Shown here piece after piece: positions 54,001-62,255 of a stretch of 64,000 nucleotides of DNA (the first letter of the stretch is position 1; each line of letters opens with the position of its first letter). The notes under the pieces are model-generated. The model was not told the origin of the DNA. It saw only the letters and a program-made list of their open reading frames with translations, and did no database searches. Source of the stretch: Lysobacterales bacterium 63-13 (GTDB lineage: Bacteria > Pseudomonadota > Gammaproteobacteria > Xanthomonadales > Rhodanobacteraceae); contig MKWR01000006.1 of NCBI GenBank assembly GCA_001899855.1, positions 124,001 to 188,000 on the forward strand. The letters run 5' to 3'. A program made the translations under genes and the position numbers.

Positions 54001-54548
54001 GGAATGGCTCGGGAATCTGGCCGTCACCGCAAGCCGGCGACAACTACAGCGCGTGCAGCAACTACGGCAATTTGCCGGTTCGCGAAATCTGGGAGACCGC
54101 AGCGGTCGGTGCAAGTGCCACCAGCACATGGAACCTCAGTTCGGAAAGCGGGACCCTGAACGGCAACGTGACAAGTTTCGACAGCTCGACACGGGTCGGT
54201 GCCGCATTCGATTTCAAGGCCGGCTATATCGCCAAGGTCATCGCCGGCGCCGCCTATGAATTCACCAAGGGCATCACCAAGGAGACCCAGAACACCACCT
54301 ACTGGGGCACCGGGCTTGATATCGGCGGTGCAATCGGCGGCTTCACCAACACCAGCCTGGCAACACCTTGCCGCTACCGGCCGCGGCCATACGCCTATCG
54401 CCTGCCTGAACGTTCGGACACGGGCTATCTGCACGTGGCGTATGCGGTCGACTACATCGTCCAGGAAGGATCAACCGGCATGTGGAAGCGCGCCAATGTG
54501 CCGGCGGTCTGCTCCGGTGACCGCATCTTCGCCGACGGCTTCGATTGA
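51024..54548 (+). CDS. Large secreted protein with FG-GAP-like, PKD and discoidin domains
   Basis: A 1174-residue exported protein with a long N-region and a hydrophobic segment at about 24-37 (AWAIVMGATMAASAGA). FG-GAP/VCBS-like calcium-type motifs occur at about 120 (DIDLDGNGRDEVV), 170 and 540 (AGDMDRDGTHEVL). A PKD domain lies at about 430-505 (SYAWTFGDNTG...GTYTVSMTATYADG) and an F5/8 type C (discoidin) domain at about 800-950. Two Ser/Thr/Gly-rich beta stretches (about 670-740 and 1030-1105) do not match these domains and resemble amphipathic hairpins. The C-terminus is GDRIFADGFD. The likely role is binding of surface glycans or other cells. No catalytic motif is recognised. The next gene follows after 80 bp. 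Confidence 0.85.
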   Translation: MKINENLNPPADAVCSRWHGRAWAIVMGATMAASAGATEPPQLPRFVAGPLDIDCSTTPFGLHAELAQDIEGISLIDASGFNVIDEYQPAAASASAPYVRNFRVTRPAALNGASLQSAVDIDLDGNGRDEVVAAYKMGDGSLRLAVYKRGTGNVQLSDTWSLSQTFSQVELAAGDLNGSTDGRQELGVMLRSISGSIGVFVLQGDANGNIAQADNLSAGSWQRPGPVGSSVGFSAGDLLLSGHDQLVVVSELNPGNNRQLAFDLLEYEPTTIELPITGSSINIGSKSLLTTVGGTFGSDANGIMRIEADAGDVVDTAAAELVLHIQHRQSSYDYITQRLLHFPTTRDENNHITGITLFDRTPAVPNDDNSFDSSRSIQGQNENGRAGFEAVITQVDASAHREIVIARSMPSSSLSVEVYQPGVDRKAGFTYLTTGNTVNFRNATTGGAVSYAWTFGDNTGTLQGIDANHQYSGPGTYTVSMTATYADGGTTNYQTSVLVNAAANSGGLAPEYSYNVGNPTYSGSYTVGDFSDLSFINIAAGDMDRDGTHEVLTMARNTGGRVLRSRWQLTDPADAASFSGKHAEESNTAFGGMTAMELVGSDFDGDSLHGTLGDECVQVFEPQMRQVIWLPPYFGIEQAAADKLSTWGQSTTGTTSSEKRSGSYTSNDVSGYIGVEVGTPDNLPYTIEASVSFTAGHNWQKSKGAIHGEETSLSVDEGQEQDQGEALTITEETAFDCYRYDVKRTTSPVDGSMRMCAPVDGSRLVSGSDAREWDTAVPAAGMQLLGHKPAQWFPLQRDWANIALFKSVTTNTAFPTGTGVDKLTDGWFDREALAAAPRIQPYVEIDLGSVRDISNIRIFPAAGDAIDLKGFRIYASRTPMAVSGIPGGSGITTYAPETEDAVSYDRWNVWTRNPAQPSEMLRARFIRLQNPDPQAVSLRVAEIQVFGDIHLDPPQYPQAVCDPIADDGMFKALVWNPATAKFAEVQVRGDLLWNGSGIWPSPQAGDNYSACSNYGNLPVREIWETAAVGASATSTWNLSSESGTLNGNVTSFDSSTRVGAAFDFKAGYIAKVIAGAAYEFTKGITKETQNTTYWGTGLDIGGAIGGFTNTSLATPCRYRPRPYAYRLPERSDTGYLHVAYAVDYIVQEGSTGMWKRANVPAVCSGDRIFADGFD

Positions 54549-54628
54549 GCGTGCTTGCCGATGGCCGCGCGGCGCACCGTCGAGCGGCGCTGAACAGGTA
54601 TCCGACCCGGATTTCCCAAGGAAAAATC

Positions 54629-57244
54629 ATGCGCATCAATTTGCATATCTCCATCATCCGCGCGCTGGTTCTGGCGATCGCCCTGCCCTCCGTGGCAAGT
54701 GCATTGAGCGTTTCTGCGACCGGCAATCTTGCCCATGCCCGATACGGCGCGACCACATCGATGATGTCCGATGGACGCGTGCTGATCGCTGGTGGCCTGT
54801 CCATGCCGACCACGACGAGCTCGATTGAAATCTACGATCCTGCGAGTGGAACATTCAATGGCGGGCCATTCCTGTCCTTGAACGAACCCCGTTCGGCAGC
54901 GATAGCAGTCACCCTGCCGACGGGCCAGGTGCTCATCGCTGGCGGTCGCGAAGATGTCGGCAGCGAATCGACCTTGCGCACTGCGGAACTTTTCGACCCG
55001 GTCAGCCAGCAGACCTCGGAGACCGGCATGCTCGGCACGCGCCGGCAACGGGCAACGGCGACACTGCTTGCCGACGGCCGCGTACTCATCTGCGGTGGAT
55101 TCGACAGCGGCGATGGTGGTGGCGTCGACGGCGACCCCGGCGTCGGCGGACTCGCCAGCGCCGAGATCTATTCGCCGCTGAGTGGCATGTTCAGCCCGAC
55201 CGGATCGATGAGCACGACACGCGAGAAAGCCAACGCGGTGCTGCTCGCCGATGGCCGCGTGCTCGTCATCGGCGGGTACGATGCGAACAACGGTGTCAAT
55301 TCGCAGACTTCCGAGATCTACGATCCGGATAGTGGGCAGTTCAGTCAGGTCGCGACGATGCCGGGCGGCGGCAGGCCAGGCGCTACCGCAACCTTGCTGA
55401 CCAATGGCAAGGTCCTCATTGCCGGCGGCAACAACGGCAACTATCTCGCCTCGGCCCTGATCTACAGTCCAGACAGCAATACCTACACGCCGACGGGTTC
55501 GATGGGCACGGCGCGCAGCCAGGCTGGTGCAATCCTGCTGCCCAGCGGCAAGCTCCTGCTGGTGGGCGGACAAAGCGCACGATTCTCCGCGACATCCCTG
55601 ATCGAGAGCTACGATCCGGTCACGCAGACGTTCGGCATCGAAGGCAATCTGGCCAGCGCACGTAGCTCGGCATCGGTGAGCATGCTGCCGGACGGGCGCA
55701 TCCTGGTGGCAGGCGGATATGTGCCACCCCCCGACAACAATCATGGCGGCTCGATCCTGGCCAGCGCCGAAATCCTGAAGCAGCCAATGGCGACGGCGAC
55801 GCCCCTTGCCCACTCGATGACCACCCCGCGCACCGATGCCAGCAGCAGCATCCTGCTCGATGGACGCATCCTTGTCGCCGGTGGCCGCAACGGCAGCAAC
55901 GTGCTGGCCAGCGCCGAATTGTTCAGCGACCTCCTCGACACATTCACCGCAGCAGGTTCACTCGCGACACCGCGCGAACACGCCAGCTCGGCGCTGTTGC
56001 CGGACGGCAGCGTGATGCTCATCGGCGGGCGCGATGCGAGTGGTGCGGCACTGGCCAGCGCCGAGCGATTCAACCCCCTCACCTCGAGCTTTTCAACCAA
56101 TTCCGCATCGCTCTGGCATGCGCGCTATTCGGCGGCCAGCGCGCTGTTGGCAAATGGCCAACTTCTGCTGGCCGGCGGCCGCGATGCAAACGGTCCGCTT
56201 GCCAGCGCGGAAATCTTCGATGGACATACCGGCATGTTCCGGATTGCCGGTTCGCTGGCCACGGCACGCAGCGAATCAAGCACGGTCCTGCTTGTCGATG
56301 GCAGCGTGCTGGTCGCCGGGGGTCTCGGTACAGGCGGAGTTCTGGCAAGCGCGGAGCGCTTCGATCCCGGATCACGCAGCTTCACGCCAACTGCCGGCAG
56401 CCTTGGCACGGCTCGGCGCGGTGCCATGACCGCGCTGTTGCCGAATGGCAAGGTGCTGATCGCCGGCGGATACAACGCGGCATCAGTCGCGCTGGCGAGC
56501 GCCGAATTGTTCGATCCGCTGAGCGACACCTTCAGCGCAACCGGAAACCTGACCGGGGCCCGCGCCGACGGCTCGATCATGGTCATGCCGGATGGCGTGG
56601 TCATGCTCGTCGGCGGCAGGGATGCGACGGGCGCGCCACTGGCCACCAGCGAGATCTACGATCCGGCGAGCGGTGCATTTCTTGCCGGCCCTGCATTGTC
56701 GAGCGCACGCAGTCGTCCGCTTGTTGCCCTGACATCATTCGGGCGTGCGCTGGTCGCTGGCGGCGAAGGCACGGCAGGCACGCTGGCCAGTGCTGAAACG
56801 CATTTGCGCAGTGCCTTCGCAACGACCTTCACCGGCCAGCGTCCGAGTTTCAGCGTATCGGCGAGCCTGCTCCCGTTGCCGGCGGCGCTGATACTGGATG
56901 GCGAAGGGTTGCGCGGCTCACACCGACTGCAGAGCATCGCCGGCAGCGAGGGGTCCAGTGGCGGCACGGCAAGTACGGCAAGCAACGGCCCATTGCTGCG
57001 CCTGCAAAGAATCGACAACCAGCAGGTGATCTACCAGGCCCCGGATGGCGCGCTGCCGTGGACGGACCTGCAGTTCACGACACCGACACTGGCACGCCAC
57101 GACGCCTTCGATCCGGCGAGCAGGATGGCTGGAGCCTATCGCGTCTACATCGGCGTCAATGGTGTTGAAAGCAACGCAAGATATGTCTCGCTGTACTGGA
57201 TCGAAGACACGATCTTTGCGGCAGGCTTCGAGACCGGCGATTGA
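54629..57244 (+). CDS. Secreted 14-blade kelch-repeat protein
   Basis: An 871-residue protein. AAGGAAAAATC precedes the ATG at 54629, and a signal peptide follows (MRINLHISIIRALVLAIALPSVASA). The frame upstream is not used. Fourteen kelch units of about 50 residues fill roughly 30-735, each with a core like DGRVLIAGG followed by ASAEIYDPxSGTF and a TAR motif. Fourteen blades would make two seven-bladed propellers. A C-terminal beta domain (about 740-855, IPT/TIG-like at a guess) ends in DTIFAAGFETGD. No enzymatic residues are evident. It is co-directional with the 1174-residue protein and ends 15 bp from the convergent sigma gene. Confidence 0.88.
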   Translation: MRINLHISIIRALVLAIALPSVASALSVSATGNLAHARYGATTSMMSDGRVLIAGGLSMPTTTSSIEIYDPASGTFNGGPFLSLNEPRSAAIAVTLPTGQVLIAGGREDVGSESTLRTAELFDPVSQQTSETGMLGTRRQRATATLLADGRVLICGGFDSGDGGGVDGDPGVGGLASAEIYSPLSGMFSPTGSMSTTREKANAVLLADGRVLVIGGYDANNGVNSQTSEIYDPDSGQFSQVATMPGGGRPGATATLLTNGKVLIAGGNNGNYLASALIYSPDSNTYTPTGSMGTARSQAGAILLPSGKLLLVGGQSARFSATSLIESYDPVTQTFGIEGNLASARSSASVSMLPDGRILVAGGYVPPPDNNHGGSILASAEILKQPMATATPLAHSMTTPRTDASSSILLDGRILVAGGRNGSNVLASAELFSDLLDTFTAAGSLATPREHASSALLPDGSVMLIGGRDASGAALASAERFNPLTSSFSTNSASLWHARYSAASALLANGQLLLAGGRDANGPLASAEIFDGHTGMFRIAGSLATARSESSTVLLVDGSVLVAGGLGTGGVLASAERFDPGSRSFTPTAGSLGTARRGAMTALLPNGKVLIAGGYNAASVALASAELFDPLSDTFSATGNLTGARADGSIMVMPDGVVMLVGGRDATGAPLATSEIYDPASGAFLAGPALSSARSRPLVALTSFGRALVAGGEGTAGTLASAETHLRSAFATTFTGQRPSFSVSASLLPLPAALILDGEGLRGSHRLQSIAGSEGSSGGTASTASNGPLLRLQRIDNQQVIYQAPDGALPWTDLQFTTPTLARHDAFDPASRMAGAYRVYIGVNGVESNARYVSLYWIEDTIFAAGFETGD

Positions 57245-57259
57245 AGTATTGACTCCGCG

Positions 57260-57820
57260 TCAGGCCAGTTCGCGCTGCAGCCAGGCACGCGCCATGCGCC
57301 AATCGCGGACGACGGTCGGACGCGCGATTTCGAGCATGTCGGCAATCTGCTCGAGTTCAAGCCCGGCGAAAAACTTGAGGTCGACCACCTGTGCCTGGCG
57401 TGGGCTCAATGCCGCCAGGCGATTGAGCGCGCCGTCGAGTTCGACAAGATCCGTCGATTCGCTGGCAAGGTCGATCTCGACGATGTCAATGCGCTGAGCG
57501 GGATCAGGGCGCTTGCCTGCATGGCGCCGGCGCGCATGGTCGACCAGCACGCGGCGCATTGCCTGCGCCGCGAGCGCGGCGAACTGGGCACGATTCGCCA
57601 TGCTCGCAGCGCCGTCACCGAGCAGGCGCAAACAGGCTTCATTGACCAACGCGGTTGTCTGCAGCGTGTGGTTCGCGCGCTCGCGGCGCATGGCATTGGC
57701 TGCAAGTGCCTTGAGCTCCGCATAGACGATGGGGGTCAGGTGATTCAGGGCGTCGCTGTCACCATGACCACAGCGTGCAACCAGGCGGACTATTTCCTCG
57801 GAGTCAGGTGCGTCGGGCAT
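57260..57820 (-). CDS. ECF-type RNA polymerase sigma factor (Sig-70_X6-like)
   Basis: A 186-residue protein if started at the ATG at 57820 (MPDAPDSEEIVRLV); a TTG at 57841 would add seven residues. Region 2 is around LTPIVYAELKALAANAMRRERANHTLQ. The stretch TTALVNEACLRLL and region 4 (LSPRQAQVVDLKFFAGLELEQIADML) place it in the TIGR02999-type group. That group typically sits next to a Hanks kinase with a TPR tail and no anti-sigma factor. Here the kinase is displaced. The protease gene lies 99 bp upstream on the same strand. Target promoters are unknown. Confidence 0.9.
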   Translation of the reverse strand: MPDAPDSEEIVRLVARCGHGDSDALNHLTPIVYAELKALAANAMRRERANHTLQTTALVNEACLRLLGDGAASMANRAQFAALAAQAMRRVLVDHARRRHAGKRPDPAQRIDIVEIDLASESTDLVELDGALNRLAALSPRQAQVVDLKFFAGLELEQIADMLEIARPTVVRDWRMARAWLQRELA

Positions 57821-57919
57821 CGAACTGGCTGATCTGGGCAAGCAAGGTCTTTTGCCAGCATATCAAGCCGAGACGAAATTGGCAGTCCTGCGCAGGAGGC
57901 GCGCGGCGGCCGAATCCAT

Positions 57920-60900
57920 TCAATTCGCCGGCAGTCCGTCGAAGCCATCGACAAAGATTGAATCGGGCGCTGCGGCACAGCCCTGCACGCTCACGTCATC
58001 GACGTAGAAACCATCCGGGACGCGTCCGGTCGAGGCATCGGTGGCGAGGCGAAAACGGAACTGCACGGTCTCGCCGGCGTGCGCGTCGAGATCGACGATG
58101 TAGCGTGACCAGTCCTGTGGATCACCGCACCAGGCCTGCTTGCCGCGCGCGGGATTGTTGAACGAGCCGCTGATCGGCCCCCGGTACGCACCAATCAGCA
58201 GTTGCGAGGGCGGCACCTGGGTCCAACTGGTGCCGGCGTCACTGGAAATTTCCAGGAATGCCCCGTCGTAGCAGCCACCGAGGCGATCCTCGATGGTCTG
58301 GTGGTTCCAGAACTGCAGGCTCAATGGCGCTGCATCAAGCGGCAAGGCGATGGCTGGCGAGACCAGGCGCTGGTCGGAATCGTAGGCGACATCCTGGGCC
58401 AGCATGGAATGACCCGGACCGTGGGCGCGGGCATTCGACAAGGCCCAGGTATCGTGATCCCCGGAATGGGTCCAGCCATCGGCACCGGTTTCGAAGTCGC
58501 TGTGGCGGATCACGTTCGGCGTCGCCCCGGCCGCGCATTCGCCGGGCACTGGCGTGGTCGTGAACGCATAGGCCGGTCCCGGCAACCCTTCGCCACACGG
58601 GTTGCGTGCATGCGCCCGCCAGTAGTAGCGCGTTGCGTAATCGAGTTCGATGGCGACCGTATGCGTGGCCGCTGCGGTCGTTGCCGAGTAGACGACATCG
58701 CTGAACGCCGCGTCCCGTGCAATTTCAACGCGGTATTCCTCCGCCGCGGCGAGCGCCGTCCAGTGCAGCAGCGGCTGGCGAGCGACGTTGCCGGCATTGT
58801 CCGGCGGCAGGTTCGGCAACGGCGAGGCCGGCACCGTTGTCGCCAATTGCAGTTGTGCATGGCGGGTGCGGGTGATGCCGGCGGCCTCCGCCTGGAATGC
58901 CAGGACATGGTTGCCCGCACTGGCTGCGGCGAGGTTGCCAATGCTAAGCGTGGCACTGCCCGGGACGGCGACGGGATTGGCTGAAAAGCTGGTCGTGGTG
59001 CCGGCCGGATTGCCGCTGATCGACAGCGTCGCTGGTGCGGCGAAGCCGAGAATCGACTGCGTGGCGACGGCGAAATCCACCGCTGCGGTGGTCGCCGTGC
59101 AGACGCTCCACGCCGGCGGAGTCACCCGGAAGGTGAACGTTGGCTGCCGCGCACAGTTGCTGCAGACCAGGGCGAAATCCTGGTCCGTGCCATCGGCATT
59201 GCCTGGCACGCCATCGCCGGCAATGTTGAAGGCGCTCACGGCGATCGTCAGCGGCGCAGCCGAACCGGGCGCAAGGTAGATCGCCTCGACATTGTTCTCC
59301 GCATCCGCGGTGCCGCCCGACACGCTCCAGGCACCCTGGAAATGATTGCCATGCCACAGCGCCGAGTCATCCGTCGCCACCAGGTCGAGGTTGTTGACTT
59401 GCGGGCTGGTGCCGACGGCGCCCGGCGCATCGGTCCAGGCCAGCACGATGCGCGTCGGCTTGTCCGGATCGACGCGCTGCACCTGGGCCGTCCAGACCTG
59501 CCCGGAATCAGCGAGCAGGTGATCCTGGTTGACCAGCCAGGTCGGCGTGTCGCTGAACATGTCGCCGAGATCCGGCATGCCGAAGCCCTGCGCATTGCTG
59601 GGCAGGGAGTCATTGGCATCCTTGCCGGTGAGGTAACTGGGATGGGCGATGAGCCACGCCTTCATGAGCGCCGGCGTGGGTGCGGATGGCATGGAACCAT
59701 CGAACTCCAGGCTGCCTTGCGCGTTCGCGATCCACCACCACGACAACGAGGCAACGCCGGATACCGCCGGTGCCGCATGACTGGTTCCGGATGACGCGGC
59801 ATAGGTGGCATTGCCAAGCGGGCGCTTCGCATCGCAAATGCCCTCACCGATCCCCGGCCTCGCCTGGGTGCCGGTGACATGCGTTCCCGGCGCCACCAGA
59901 TCCGGCTTGATCCTCTCGCCCGGAGCCGGGCCGCGCGAGGAGAAGAAGATGATGTCCATCGCATTGTCGGCACCGCCGCCATCGATCTGGCAACCATCAT
60001 TCCATGCACCGTCCTCATCGACCTCGCGCGGATTCTCCGAAGCGCCGACCGTGAGCATGTTCTTGCCATTGCCCGGCGAACCGATGCTGCGCGCGCCCGG
60101 CCCGCTGTTGCCGGCGGAAAAAACCGTGATCAGCTGCTGATTGCCCGGCGCATCCGCGTCGGCATCACGCGTACCGACATCGTAGGCTTGTGAAGAAATA
60201 TCGTATTGCCCGGCACAGGCCGCACAGCCCCACGAGTTGGAGGATATGCGTGCGCCGGCCGCGTAGCTCGCCTTGATGACACCGTCATAGCTGCCTTCGC
60301 AGGCGGCCAGGTCGAATGCCGGCGCGAACACGCGGGTGGCGCCAAGGCGTCCAAACGGATTGATGCCCTGGCCGCGCTGGTACTCGCCGGGAAAGCGTGC
60401 GCCGGGGGTGGACGCGTTCTCGCGCACGTCGTATCCGAGCGCGATGTTCGCATTGACATGGCCGTGACCATCGACGTCGCCATCGTCGATCGTGCATTTC
60501 TGGTTGTAGGCCATGCGCGTGGCGTTGGCACTGTCGCCAAGACGATGCAGGGTCGGATCGCCGCTCTCGACCGTGCGGTCGCCAACGCCCGAATCGGTGA
60601 TGTCGAGGATCGGATAGGCCGCCGGATCCTCGGGAAAACCGAGCGATCGCAACCATGGCAGGTAGCCCGGCTGCAGCGGCCCGGACTGGTCGGCGTTGAA
60701 CTGGCCACGCAGGATCTGCGCCTGCACTTCGTCGTTCATCGTCGGCGCGAAATACTCGCCGACCCAGAACACGTCAGGCAGGTCGATGAGCTGGCGGATC
60801 TGCCCGGCATCCGCCTCGAAGCGCGCGACCTCGTAAGCCAGTTGCGGCGTCCAGTCATCCAGCGGCTTCAGATCCAGCGCGGAAAATCGTGCGCGGCCAG

Positions 60901-61489
60901 CATCGCCATCATGGCGGTAGCGCTGCACGATGATCGGCACCCGCTCGCTGGCGGCGGCCGCACGCTGCAAGCGGTCAAACAATGCATTGTCGAGCTTGAT
61001 GAATCCCGGCAAGGGCTGGCTGAACGTCAGCACGCGTGCCTCGGCGGCCATGGCATCGAGCTTGGCGCGCGCCGCGGCATCGGCCCAGACCAGATAGCCA
61101 AAGCTGTCGATGTACTGGATCGGCACGGCACCGGTCGCGCGCAATTGTTCGAGCCAGGCATCCTGCAGCGGGCCGACGAACTGCACGATGTGCAGGGCGG
61201 GTGCGGTCACTGGCTGCTGCGAAAAGCCGGCAGGCAGCGGGATCGCCGGCACTCGCGTGTCGATGCGCAGGCGATCGAACTTGAGCAGGTGTGCATCGGC
61301 CAGCACCCGGGCCTTGTCCGGCAAGGCCGACGCATCGCCATCGAACAAGCGGTAGGAGCCGTAATCGGCAAGCAGCCGGAAATCCATCGGTGCCGGCACG
61401 CCCGCAGGCAGGATCACGCTTGCCGCCTGCACAGGCGCGCCCGCCATGCAGGCGCTGATCGCAGCGGCGAGGACAGTGAACGTACGCAT
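57920..61489 (-). CDS. Secreted S8 (subtilisin-like) serine protease with C-terminal beta domains
   Basis: An 1189-residue exported protease. A signal peptide (about 1-22, AAAISACMAGAPVQA) and a pro-region or N-terminal domain of ~270 residues precede the catalytic domain. The triad is visible: Asp in ILDITDSGVGD (near 297), His in DVDGHGHVNANIA (near 338) and Ser in SSGTSHAAPAVSG (near 567). After about 650 follow a jelly-roll region, Ig-like stretches and a fibronectin III-like domain (about 885-975). A lectin/MAM-like domain (about 985-1170) has WTHSGDHDTWAL and FYVDDVSVQGC. The C-terminus is DSIFVDGFDGLPAN. The gene at 1-335 is a paralogue. It may lie upstream of the ECF sigma gene in one transcript. 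Confidence 0.93.
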   Translation of the reverse strand: MRTFTVLAAAISACMAGAPVQAASVILPAGVPAPMDFRLLADYGSYRLFDGDASALPDKARVLADAHLLKFDRLRIDTRVPAIPLPAGFSQQPVTAPALHIVQFVGPLQDAWLEQLRATGAVPIQYIDSFGYLVWADAAARAKLDAMAAEARVLTFSQPLPGFIKLDNALFDRLQRAAAASERVPIIVQRYRHDGDAGRARFSALDLKPLDDWTPQLAYEVARFEADAGQIRQLIDLPDVFWVGEYFAPTMNDEVQAQILRGQFNADQSGPLQPGYLPWLRSLGFPEDPAAYPILDITDSGVGDRTVESGDPTLHRLGDSANATRMAYNQKCTIDDGDVDGHGHVNANIALGYDVRENASTPGARFPGEYQRGQGINPFGRLGATRVFAPAFDLAACEGSYDGVIKASYAAGARISSNSWGCAACAGQYDISSQAYDVGTRDADADAPGNQQLITVFSAGNSGPGARSIGSPGNGKNMLTVGASENPREVDEDGAWNDGCQIDGGGADNAMDIIFFSSRGPAPGERIKPDLVAPGTHVTGTQARPGIGEGICDAKRPLGNATYAASSGTSHAAPAVSGVASLSWWWIANAQGSLEFDGSMPSAPTPALMKAWLIAHPSYLTGKDANDSLPSNAQGFGMPDLGDMFSDTPTWLVNQDHLLADSGQVWTAQVQRVDPDKPTRIVLAWTDAPGAVGTSPQVNNLDLVATDDSALWHGNHFQGAWSVSGGTADAENNVEAIYLAPGSAAPLTIAVSAFNIAGDGVPGNADGTDQDFALVCSNCARQPTFTFRVTPPAWSVCTATTAAVDFAVATQSILGFAAPATLSISGNPAGTTTSFSANPVAVPGSATLSIGNLAAASAGNHVLAFQAEAAGITRTRHAQLQLATTVPASPLPNLPPDNAGNVARQPLLHWTALAAAEEYRVEIARDAAFSDVVYSATTAAATHTVAIELDYATRYYWRAHARNPCGEGLPGPAYAFTTTPVPGECAAGATPNVIRHSDFETGADGWTHSGDHDTWALSNARAHGPGHSMLAQDVAYDSDQRLVSPAIALPLDAAPLSLQFWNHQTIEDRLGGCYDGAFLEISSDAGTSWTQVPPSQLLIGAYRGPISGSFNNPARGKQAWCGDPQDWSRYIVDLDAHAGETVQFRFRLATDASTGRVPDGFYVDDVSVQGCAAAPDSIFVDGFDGLPAN

Positions 61490-61627
61490 GGGCGTCGGAG
61501 TATGCAGACTGAACGGCCAGGGCGAACCAGCCTGCGAGCATCCGGGGTTGCGGCGAGGTCGTCAAGCAGGCGGCAACGCGCCGCTCAGGCTTGCGCAGGA
61601 CGAATTCGCCGTACGCCAAACCGGTAC

Positions 61628-62212
61628 TCAGCGGCGAGACACGTTGCCGTCGCCACGCACATGCCAGCGCCAGTTCTCGTCGGTCGCGCGACTGACGCCA
61701 ATGCGCGGTGTCGCAACGGGATCCGCTGGCGGCGCGGTGCCATCGTCGACAATGCAGAAGCCGCCGTCGAAGGCGACCAGATCGATGCCGTCCTGCTCGC
61801 CACGGATGCCCATGGCCTGGGTCAGGCGTGCCGGACCGCTGCACAGATCCTCATCGCGCCGCGCCTTTGGCCGCGCCGCACGCATGGCTTGCAAGCCGCT
61901 CATTGGTGCCAGCGCGCGCAACAGCACGCCGACGCCTTCATCGACCTCGCCACAAACGGCATTGCAGCACCAATGCATGCCGTAGGTGAAATACACATAC
62001 ATTCTGCCCGGTGGGCCAAACATGGTCGCATTGCGCGCGGTCTTGCCGCGGTAGCTGTGCGCGGCGGGATCAAGGTCGCCGCAGTAGGCCTCGGTTTCGA
62101 CGATGCGCCCGCTGCGCCCGTCCGCGGAGAAGAGGACCTTGTTCAACAGGTCCACGGCGACCAGGCGCGGATCACGCCGGTAGAATGAACGCGGCAGGAT
62201 GTTGCCGGGCAT
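61628..62212 (-). CDS. 3-methyladenine DNA glycosylase (AAG/MPG family)
   Basis: A 194-residue base-excision repair enzyme that removes alkylated purines. The family motifs are IVETEAYCGDLDPAAHSYRG (with the catalytic Glu), NATMFGPPGRMYVYFTYGMH and DLCSGPARLTQAMGI. The start is uncertain. The ATG at 62212 gives MPGNILPRSFYRRDP, which fits the family. ATGs at 62245 and 62251 would add 11 or 13 residues and run into the stop of the upstream gene. It lies downstream of the AhpD-like gene and is probably co-transcribed with it. Confidence 0.93.
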   Translation of the reverse strand: MPGNILPRSFYRRDPRLVAVDLLNKVLFSADGRSGRIVETEAYCGDLDPAAHSYRGKTARNATMFGPPGRMYVYFTYGMHWCCNAVCGEVDEGVGVLLRALAPMSGLQAMRAARPKARRDEDLCSGPARLTQAMGIRGEQDGIDLVAFDGGFCIVDDGTAPPADPVATPRIGVSRATDENWRWHVRGDGNVSRR

Positions 62213-62255
62213 CGCCGAGCCGCGCAGCCGGCCAACGCGGACCATCGCCATCCGC

